A stretch of 64,000 nt of DNA, taken from contig JAJEKV010000005.1 of NCBI GenBank assembly GCA_021234155.1, forward strand, positions 930,001-994,000, read 5' to 3'. Origin of the DNA: Isoetes taiwanensis. Its lineage: Eukaryota; Streptophyta; Lycopodiopsida; Isoetales; Isoetaceae. Shown here piece by piece: positions 55,511-64,000 of the stretch (position 1 is its first letter; the number at the start of each line of letters is the position of its first letter). The translations under genes were made by a program, and so were the position numbers. The notes below the pieces were generated by a model. It did not search any database, was not told where the DNA came from, and was given only the letters and a program-made list of their open reading frames with translations.

Positions 55511-56760
55511 TGTAATGCCATATCAACTCTTTCGAAGTGGATACGCAAGAAAATTGAGGAGACACTACCATCCGATGGTGATTTCAAGGAGGTATGGGCA
55601 AAAGCCTCTCTAGGGAGGCTAGAACGATAAGAACGGGAAGCCTTCAAACATTATAGGAAGGAAGGCAACCCCGTTGTACCATAAGGACAAGTTGTGTGTG
55701 CCCGAATCATCGGTATAAGGAAGTTAATTCTTCGTGACATACACAAATGCCCAATAGCGGGCATGCGGGTTTATGAAGACGCATTTCAAGATTCAAGTAG
55801 CTATTTCGGCCGGATGAAGAAACGGATAAGCCGATATATCGTGGAATGCCAGCAAGTCGCCAGCACGGAAGCGAGCAGCTCAACCTTGCCTTGGAATCTT
55901 TAGCGCGTCAATACAAAAATGAGAAGTGGTAAGCATGGATTTTATCATAGGACTTCCTAGAACTCTACGAGGCAAAGATGCATTAATGGTTGTCGTGAGA
56001 CAAATTATCTAAGATGGTGCACTTTGTGCCTTGCAAAAACCACGGACCTGACCTTAGACACCGCCCAAAGATTTTGTGAAGGAGATTTTTAGACTCCATG
56101 GCATGCCTCGAGAGATAATATCAGAAGAGATTCGGAAAGTTTATGAGCGCGATTCGGCAAGATCTTTTTGCTACGATTCAGACCAAGCTCGATGAGCACG
56201 CATACCATCCTCGCATCGGATGGCCGGCGGAAGGACGAATCGCATCATCGAAGATATGCTCGAAGCTATGTGTGGAATAAGCAATCTAAGTGGGATGAGT
56301 ACATCCACTTAGTGGAATTCGGCCACAATAGTAATGGGCAAGAGTCATCCCGATGTCTCCCTTCATGATCAATTACGGTACCGCCTAACCCCGATACTTG
56401 GCACAATCCCGGTCAAAGGTTGAAGTATCCCGCCAGATGCTAGGAGATATGCGCCAGCCGGGTGGAAGAAGTAAGGGTACCTATTAGTGGAAAGAAGAAG
56501 TCGGCAAAAGAGTGTAGCCTAACGTAAAGACCGTAAGAGAGTTCAAAGTAGGCTTATAGCGGTGGTTGAAGATCAAGGTGAAGCAAGCTAAGCTTCGCAT
56601 AGGGAATTGCAAGAAGCTTGCCCCTAGGTGGGCTGGTCCGCTCAAGATTTTGGAGAGAGGGGCTCCCAAGCCTACAAGTTGGATCTTCCCCCGCCCATCT
56701 CAAAGTCCGGCAAGGTCTTCCACGAAGTTTATTAAAAGGCACAATCCTAACCCCCGATGA
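55511..56760 (+). pseudogene. Chromovirus integrase (broken)
   Basis: Linker [15 protein letters not shown], a degraded zinc module (GRMKKRISRYIVECQQ, about 55812-55860), then VSMDFIIGLPRTLRGKDALM (about 55929-55988) with the first catalytic Asp, MVVV, and PREIISEEI (about 56107-56134), where the SDRD Asp is lost or shifted. YHPR and the GQTE-like block are scrambled by small indels near 56203-56240; QSKWDEYIHLVEFGHNS (about 56283-56335) is clear, as is KLRIGNCKKLAPRWAGPLKI (about 56590-56650) with the GPY/F module. Confidence 0.87.
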
Positions 56761-57020
56761 GGTTTTGGATACTCCAACTTTGTTGGAAATGACCTGAGGA
56801 GCAAGTTGAAATTGTGCCCGAAGTTACTTTTGATAAGTCATTCAAGAAGACTAGGAGATCTCGCCTTCCAAAGTATTTGGTCAAGTGGAAACACTTGCCC
56901 GTGGAAGACGCCGACATGGGTATTGAAGCGTGATTTGGAGAAGCAATACCCGAGTTCATGAAGGAGATTGATGGGCGAAGTCGCCTCCCACTTGATCGAC
57001 CCGACTTACCGTGGAGGTTA
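56761..57020 (+). pseudogene. Chromodomain of the large chromovirus
   Basis: VTFDKSFKKTRRSRLPKYLV then KWKHLPVEDA (about 56823-56913), a small indel at the ATW position, and LEKQYPEFMKEIDG-like sequence to about 56975. This is the C-terminal integrase-linked chromodomain, typical of chromoviruses. Confidence 0.85.
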
Positions 57021-57825
57021 GCTAGCATGTTTCTTAGTTAGTTTTAGCTCGCAGATGTGTTCTAGCTAGTGGAATACATATGCCGCCGGGTTTGGAACGT
57101 AGGCGATGATGAGATACGCCTTTAGGGCATTCTCTAGCCAACATGCACCAGAGGTGCGCATGACCAATAGGGTCAGCGCGAGAGGAAGTGAGGCATGATG
57201 CGCGATGATGGGACATCTGGCCGGATGCTCTCTGGCTCGCACACCGGCCATAGGGGTCATGGTGAAGGTCAAAGTGATCATCTTGGCGATGGGATCGTGG
57301 AGACGTCCCTAGCTTAAAACCCTTGGGCATGATGCACTAGGAGTACTTTCACCGGGTAACCGAAAGGGCAAGGTAGCACTTGATCATGGGCGATGATAGG
57401 ATCATCTTAAATGGTCCTAAGCCCAAATCCGAAGGGCCATGATCGAAAGTGCAAGGTATTAGGTAAGGGGGTGGTCCCCTAAAACCACAAACTTATTAAT
57501 TAAACTAACGTAATGTGCTCCTTGTGTGCAAGTGAAAAGCGAAGCATCGAGGAGGGGCGATTACATTTAGAAGATGGGGAACCATAACTTAGATTATGAA
57601 CCCTAATAACTCTTATAGTAATGTTTTAGAATTATTATAAGAAGTAACCTTGTTAAGGCTATATAATTTTGTATAAGTACAAATATAGCCTAAATTTTGA
57701 CAATTAACTCTTTAATAGGAAGAGGATCACTTAAAAATTAAATTAAAGTGTATGTTCATGTGTTGTTTTTGCAAGCATAGTGTAGGGTTTCGTCACCTTA
57801 GCGCAATGCTTGGGACGATTGTCCT
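57021..57825 (+). other. Non-coding stretch between pol and polypurine tract
   Basis: About 800 bp with no domain: repeated GATGATGAGATAC/GCGATGATGGGA-like text near 57100-57420, then AT-rich sequence. Some chromoviruses have such a 3' spacer. Minus-strand open frames here are not supported. Confidence 0.45.
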
Positions 57826-57836
57826 ATGGGGGAGAA
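57826..57836 (+). other. Polypurine tract of the large chromovirus
   Basis: ATGGGGGAGAA directly before the LTR TG at 57837. Confidence 0.85.
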
Positions 57837-59447
57837 TGTGGCGTTCCAAGGGAATATACCATAAATACGTATATTCCCGGACCCGCCACCATACAAGTCT
57901 ACAAATGTAGCATTGTATACCTTTGAAGTGGCAGGGGCACATATCTAAGTTAATTGTTTAACTTAGATAACCTTTAGGATAAGGCCCATTTCCACATGGC
58001 CTTATCCTATTGGGCAACCGCCACACTACCCCCATCCTAGAGGTGCCACGTGGCATCCCACGGGTCCTAGCCTATATTGGCTCAAACCCTAACCCTAACC
58101 CTAGCCCTTTTTCCCCCTCTAGCACCCCAACACTCATTTATGCCGGAAACCCGTTTGAGCATCGCTTGTCGTAGCCTAGTCACGCAGCAGCTCTCGGGTG
58201 TGTGTATGATCATAGAGGGAGCACGACCTGGACCGATCAAGGAGCAATGGAGACACACCAGGGATGGGAGGAAGCGCCTGGAGCAGGTAGGTGGAGTAGA
58301 GTCATGGTAGTTCATCCTGGAAGTTAGCACTCCGGATGGGTCCGTGATGTTGTATCTTGAGTAGAGCCATCCTAGAACCTTTGATGAACATCTTGAACCC
58401 TAATCAAGGAACCCTAACTAGTTAGATATGTATGATTAGGTTAAGATATTCTTATTATGATTATCATGATATGATGGGATGTTGGTTGATCATGTTTGCT
58501 CCTCTTGTATTGGGAAGGGGGTAGAGACCTAGGGCCATATGTAGTATGCTCCTAGTGTAGATCCCTTTAGTTCCTATTAGTTGGCCCAGGCATAGGAACC
58601 CACGGACTATTGAGGCTATGATGTGACTCAAAGACTACACAACGGGCTAGAGGCACATGGAGGGAGGATCCCCGCCGAGTGGGGGCTACTTGGGATCCCA
58701 TAGTGGGCTAGGGCTTATGGTCGGTCACTTCGTGGGTGGGCCGAGCATGGGTCCACACCTCCCGGGCCAATGGTGCGCCCGCCTCTCAAGAGTTGCAAGT
58801 GTTAGCTTGGCTCTTGTTTTGGGGGGTACAACTGGTATGAATCGCGGTGTCGCCACGATTCTCTAGCCGCCCAGGAGCCTCTAGACCCCGGGAGGGGGGA
58901 GATGCAACCCTTCCCGCCGGACGACCAAAGGAGATGCAACCCGAGTAGTCCCGATGGGTGATGCCATGGGATTATGTATCCCAAGGCTAGAGTCAAGTCG
59001 AGTTCGATCTAGCCCATCCGCAGCATGCACAGTGAGGGGCATGGAGTGGTCAACCCTAGCCATTGTCTATAGCCAGCCCCGCCATTGTTATGACTCGGTT
59101 CTGCTTCTATCTTGAGACCTATCCAAATGGGCCTACCTCCTTATGAGCCCGAGCCATGGGTAGGAGCTCTCATGTTTTGTGGCATATGATTATGATCTTT
59201 GCAGCCTATGGATATGTGGATGAGCTACCCTTCGAGGTAGTGTGTTGTATTGTTATTGCTAGTTCTCGACGATGTTTGTGCTCACCGTGATAGGAGCCCA
59301 TAGGGGAAGGGCACGCGAAGACACCTTCAGAACCCTTCCCCGCACTACGATTAGCTCGTGAAAAGATAGATCTGAGGGGTCCGGGTAAGGCTTGAAGAAT
59401 CTGATGGGGATTTCCGTCGAGTGTACCTGGCGGGGAAATAATAAACA
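57837..59447 (+). repeat. 3' LTR of the large chromovirus
   Basis: Begins TGTGGCGTTCCAAGGG and ends near ATAAACA (59447); GGGAGCC follows in both copies, so the true end may be a few bases later. It carries the same two hairpins. At 58086-58106 three CCCTAA units occur where the 5' LTR has fewer. Confidence 0.85.
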
Positions 59448-59639
59448 TGGGGAGCCTCTATTTTCTTGAATTTTCGGTTATGTTAGTTATTTTCCACTTC
59501 TTGGAAAAAAACAGAGAGAACGTGTTTCAAGATCCCCGATTCGAAGAAGCTTCGAGGGCTAATTCAAATTAGCCTTGTAGAAGGCTAGCCACAATCAACA
59601 AGTTATCGCGATCAATTTTGAATGGAGTGCAAGATTTTT

Positions 59640-62600
59640 ACAATTATTCGTGATAATTCTGGCTATCTTGTGGATTTTTGAAGGAGAAACATCAGATCTT
59701 TGGAAAAAACTTATAATTGAGCAGATCTTTCCCCCGATATCTCTTTCAAAAGAATATAGCTTTGTCCCCAGCTGTGAAGAGTTTGAAGTGGAGATCACTC
59801 AAGCCTGGTTAGAAGAATTCATTGGAAAGAAGAATTTGGCTGCTACAGGAATCTTTCAAGTCTATAATAGAGAAAATTCCAGCAAAATTATTGTCAAGGT
59901 CTTCAGTGATCCTGTATCAGGCGAATTAGAAGAGGCAGATCTTCAAATTGATCCTCAATAGATTGATCTTTGTTACAAATATTTGAATTTCATGGTTCTA
60001 AAATGGTTTCCTGTTCTTGTTAGTTGTTTTTTAATTAGATTGCCATTAATTCTTCTTTCGCCCTCCCTTGTCCATGCCTAAAACCTGCTTCGTTTTTCCA
60101 CCGATTTTGTCCAACCTTTGTTCCAAAATGTTACCAATTTCTAAAACCCTAAATAAAGATTTCTTAACCTATTTGCACAAACTTTCTCGGCTTCCTCCTT
60201 CCACCAAGGCGATCTTCTTCTTCAGTTAAGTCTCATTCATAAAAATCCCTCTGCTTTCATTAAGTTTGGTGATTTTGCTGACCCAAACTTGTTTCATAAA
60301 GAAATGCATCATATGACCAGAGATGTGCCTGAATGGGACAATTTGTCCAAAGATCCTGGGCTACATGGTGATCCGATCCTCAATGCCAATGGAGTGCCCC
60401 CTGCCTTTATGGAAACATCCGCCCAATTCAAGAAACACACTCGACGCTAATGGCTACAAATTTCGATCATCCGCAATATCAAACCCGCCAAATTTACAGC
60501 TCTTCAAAGGTATTCATCTAAATCATGCCTCTATAGCTGAAAAAATAAAGACTCTATCTCAAGCCATTCATTGTTTCAATTGATAGAGTTGGAGTCAAAA
60601 TTGAAAAGCTTTGGGACCACATTTTGAGACTTAATAAATCCATCACTATCAACTCAGTCACTGGGCCGAGATACCCCCTACATCATGGTTGAATGTGGAA
60701 ATTGAGGTCCGCCAACTTCCCGCTTTAAGCTTGGCAGATCAACCTTGATACCTTTCAACTCTCCTTTCTAAAATGGTATCCCAAACTTCCTATTGACCTA
60801 ATATGATAAATTCTTCATAGCCTCACCACCATGACCGGACCTTAGTCCAATCTCCTGGGAGGAAGAGTGCTTCTCAAAGAATTTTAATACCTTTGGAAAA
60901 TATATTTGCAATCAATATTGTCCCTATAAACCTCCAAAGTGTTATGTCCAAATTAATATCTCCAAGCCCTGCTCCTACATCCTGTGTCCTTTCTATGATT
61001 TTATGGCAATTTAATTAAAGTTCAACTAAGTTGGGTAGGTTTACCTATTTATTGCCATGAATGCAAATGTAGGCATTTCTCTGGTTCTATTTGCCAAAAA
61101 AAACCTATAACTGGTCAGCAGAATGATTATGATGGTGAATGTCCAAAGAATGGACTCTAGGCTACCTCCTAAAGGGAGTTTTGGTCAAAGATTCCTACTA
61201 TCAAGTGAATAACATTAAGCAGTTCAAGAAAGAAATGATGAGGGTCATAATATTCCCTGTGGAACAAAATTATAATGCAAAATGGCCCCAACATGCAAGC
61301 AGCTCCTGTGTGGCAGAGAGTAAATGGAAGTAAGAGAAGGATACGGAAAAAAGGATGCCAAACAAGCTCAACTCAATCTGCAAGTCAACAAATTTGGCAA
61401 CCCAATTCTTCAAAAGGGAAATCTCACTGGAAGAGATAACTCAGTAAAGGTCATAAACAAAGGTTTGGAATTTGTTAACTTGAAGAATGACTCTTATGTG
61501 ACAAGCAAACAGATGCACGCTAAGGGTAATAATCTTCCAAATAATGACACTGATAGTCATCTGAAGGAAAAGTTGAAGGGGAAAGAACTTATGTATGGAA
61601 ATCAAAGATAAAGAACAAATCAAATCAATCTTGCAAACACATTGCAAGATATAATGGACAACTCTAATAGATCTATATCTTTTAGGAAAGTTGCTGCCCA
61701 AAGAACTAAAGATAAATATTCAATCACGCTTGGCTAATCTAAGAGACAAACGTATTTAACCTTTGAAAAAGAGTTCAAAAGCCGATCTTCATCAATAATT
61801 CAAAGGATATTCCCAACCCTCGAAAACAACAGAACATTAATGTCAACATAAACAGAAATGCTGGCATTAAGACAGGGAATGAGGAATTATTACTTATGGA
61901 GAATAAGGAAAATCTTGTCGCCAAAAAATCACTATTTCAAAGAAACAAGACTGGTGAGCAAAGATCAACATCAACACACAGAGAATCCTCTCATTCTTTA
62001 GAGAATAAGAATCCCGAAGTTCCCTGCTCATCAACTTGAATATGATGAAAGGGATAAAATAGATAACAATGCAACAGATTCTCGGGATAACTGTCAAAAT
62101 AAATTTCGTGTACTTGCCGATCTTGCTAATGAATTTTTTTCACAGCATTCTCTTGAGCCATCAATTGTACCTGACTCCATTTCTTCACAAGCCACTCCAT
62201 TATGCTCTCCAGTTGTCCCCACCCAATGTCTCGCTATCCGAAATCCTATTGTCAGCCCCTCAAAATCCTGATCTCAACACCAACAAATATGTCTCATACA
62301 CATCATCTCGATCTCATTGATCTTTTCAACCAATGGACCATCAAAATAGCCATCCCCTCCTGACTCCAAATCAATTGACTGAACTTGATCAGACTGCTGC
62401 TAAGTTACATGTGGAATTAAATGTGGTACAGAATGATCATATAGATAGACAGGGAATTACAAAGATGCCGTATCGAGATGGTACCGCCAAGATACCAAGG
62501 GGGGGATAGCATAACAAGTCCGAGACCTTAGGGGATGTAGATGCGTACAAAGAAGTGCAAACTAAGCTCACACAATTATGTGGATCTTCCCCTACCAAAA

Positions 62601-62995
62601 AGTCCTTTCCATTGTTAATGTTAATGATAATAATATTAATAAATTAAATATCTCGGATTTAATTACTTTGACTCCTATTCCTAAGAATAATATTGGTGTA
62701 TTCTTGAGTCAAATATAGACCAAGTAACTCCAAATTCTGGGCCTGCTCCCATGACTCTGATCTTGATCCTGAATCTCAAGATAAGGAAAATAACTCTTCA
62801 GATCATCTCTGGGAGGATGATATATTCCTCTCAAACTCTTTCTCAGCTGATGAATTAAAAAAGACTTCTGCTATCATTGGCAAGTCCACTAAGAAAATCT
62901 CTAAGACTTATGACTCTCCTGCCTTAAACACCAGGCTACAATCAAAGAAAAACACAAGGAGCAGGAAAAAAAGCTCCCATTAAGTTATCTTCTCC
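59640..62995 (+). pseudogene. LINE ORF1 region (broken)
   Basis: Immediately upstream of the LINE endonuclease. Pieces: an open stretch to 59961 (LEEFIGKKNLAATGIFQVYN), AFIKFGDFADPNLFHKEMHH (about 60255-60315), and VGLPIYCHECKCRHFSGSIC (about 61035-61093), a zinc-knuckle-like C-x2-C-x3-H-x5-C after a VGLP motif typical of plant LINE ORF1 proteins. A Lys/Asn-rich part follows (61324-61611). ORF1 binds element RNA. Stops and shifts throughout. Confidence 0.6.
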
Positions 62996-63019
62996 TACTT
63001 GCTTTCCCTTCTATTTTCA

Positions 63020-63523
63020 ATGAAAATTTTTTCTTGGAATCTAAGGGGCATAAAAAGGACCCTTAAAAGAAGAAGAGTGATTACTCAGCTGAGAGAATAT
63101 AATGCTGATATTATCCCGCTTCAAGAATTGAGGCTTCCAAACTTTGAGTGCTCTAATTTGGCCAATTGGATTTCACCTGAATATTCCTCCTGCTGGATTG
63201 AAGCTACTGGTACAGCTGGTGGTATTTGCATCATCTGGAAAAATGTAACTCATTCTATTATATATAACAGTCCTGAGAAAAACTGGCAGGCAGTAATTTT
63301 TAAAAAAAATGATGACCTCACCTTTGGAGTCATTAATGTTTATGCTTCAACTTCCTCCAAGGAAAGAGAGCTTCTTTGGCCTAAAATTGGTAATTGGCTT
63401 GAAAGCCAAGACTATATTTCATGGATTATTGGTGGTGATTTTAATAACACTCCTACCCCTGACCTCAAGCTTGGAAATGATATAAATATGACCAGGGTTG
63501 CCCTTAAGGCCAAATTTGTCTAA
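63020..63523 (+). pseudogene. LINE ORF2, apurinic-type endonuclease domain (truncated)
   Basis: Starts MKIFSWNLRGIKRTLKRR at 63020, the standard opening of plant L1 ORF2. Active-site positions seen: Asn in SWNLRG, Glu in PLQELRL (family LQETK), Tyr in GVINVYAS, Asp and Asn in IGGDFNNTP. Stop at 63521-63523 about 168 residues in, before the SDH box, so the domain is incomplete. It would nick target DNA for target-primed reverse transcription. Faint similarity may continue to about 63650; no RT follows within the window. Confidence 0.9.
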
Positions 63524-64000
63524 GCATAATTTAGAAGGTCGGGCGAATAATAGAGTTGCAAGATTAGCTATGCTGGCGAATGTTTTCTAGACGTGAATGC
63601 TTTTTATAGAAATCTTGGCGAATCATGGCCAATATTATTTTGCCAAGATTTAAGTGTCTTTATTTTCCAAGTGCAATTTCGGTGGTGAAATTTTATTCAT
63701 CGGCATCTATATTTAATCAAGGACACAAACACATTATAACTATAGTTGCATGATGCAATACCACAACTTAACCTTTGCAAATGAGAACGTGGCTTATCCT
63801 TGTAGATAAAACAAATCTATTAAAAGGGAGGTCTGTAAAAAAAATGCTCTCCAGTGCATCCTTAAAAGTATTTGAAACACAATAGCTACAAAAACAACTC
63901 TTAAAATTATCATATATATCTGGATGGATATAGAGAACAGATAAGGTTATGCCTGGAATACTAGGCAATTCTTTAAGAAATCTTCGAGAAGGAGGGTAGA
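63524..64000. other. End of window, nothing firm
   Basis: Possible decayed LINE sequence (DVNAFYRNLGESWP near 63590) followed by AT-rich text. No RT motif seen. Confidence 0.35.

Larger units (their letters stand above)
42077..59447 (+). mobile_element. Large chromovirus with about 1.6-kb LTRs and nested inserts
   Basis: Two similar, same-orientation LTRs (42077-43675 and 57837-59447, ends provisional) flank in order: a primer-site-like TGGTATC, an H3-like sequence, gag with a damaged zinc knuckle, protease, RT, RNase H, integrase and chromodomain, then a polypurine tract. The interior is about 14 kb, roughly twice what such genes need; the surplus is a 4.1-kb DNA transposon in RNase H, an AT-rich block after gag and an unexplained 4 kb before gag. 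The pol is heavily broken. No matching target duplication was found (left flank CTAAG). Confidence 0.85.

Noticed and set aside
58086-58106. Telomere-like CCCTAA units
   Set aside because: Only three units, inside an LTR; the other LTR has a shorter CCAACCCTAGCC at the same place. A local expansion, not an interstitial telomere tract.

Overview
The window is nuclear DNA from a land plant with a transposon-rich, slowly purged genome. It contains plant-type LTR retrotransposons (Ty1/copia with an initiator-Met tRNA primer site, chromoviruses with integrase-linked chromodomains, a Tat/Athila-type Ty3 element), a plant L1-type LINE, and split remnants of plant nuclear genes (ABCG/PDR transporter, uroporphyrinogen decarboxylase, histone H3 variant). 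I cannot decide between seed plant, fern and lycophyte. There is no operon structure, no CRISPR array and no rRNA or tRNA gene that I can see. Most readable proteins are broken; the clear exception is one complete copia polyprotein. Layout: 1-2230 is the 3' part of a Tat/Athila-type Ty3 element that appears nested in a chromovirus, whose pol resumes at 2231. 2231-15800 is that chromovirus plus a tandem copy of its 3' module (pol end, chromodomain, polypurine tract, LTR, leader, gag start). The two copies share the same stop codons. Copy 1 was later split by an intact 5.7-kb copia element (6721-12437, TSD GTCCC) and copy 2 by a 323-bp MITE (14907-15229, TSD TCT); each copy preserves the other's empty site. 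16.3-18.5 kb holds an unrecognised split gene on the minus strand. 18.6-21.1 kb is full of AAATTGGG/CCCAATTT repeats, including a 0.5-kb palindrome. 21.1-26.1 kb is unassigned. 26.15-31.57 kb is a full-length but broken PDR/ABCG transporter pseudogene with many splice sites preserved. 31.6-42.0 kb is mostly unassigned, with a 1.1-kb inverted-repeat element and copia remnants. 42077-59450 is a 17.4-kb chromovirus with about 1.6-kb LTRs whose interior has been enlarged by inserts: a histone H3/CENH3-like sequence between primer site and gag, an AT-rich block between gag and protease, and a 4.1-kb DNA transposon (51065-55189, 8-bp TSD GCAAGAAG) in RNase H that carries UROD exons. 59.6-63.5 kb is an L1-type LINE with ORF1 pieces and the start of its endonuclease. 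The main points of interest are the Pack-type transposon carrying UROD, the H3-variant fragment between chromovirus LTRs, and the paired repeat copies that date several insertions relative to one another. One caution: paralogous copies differ by many small indels at CG/CNG-rich sites, so some frameshifts may be sequencing or assembly artefacts at methylated cytosines.
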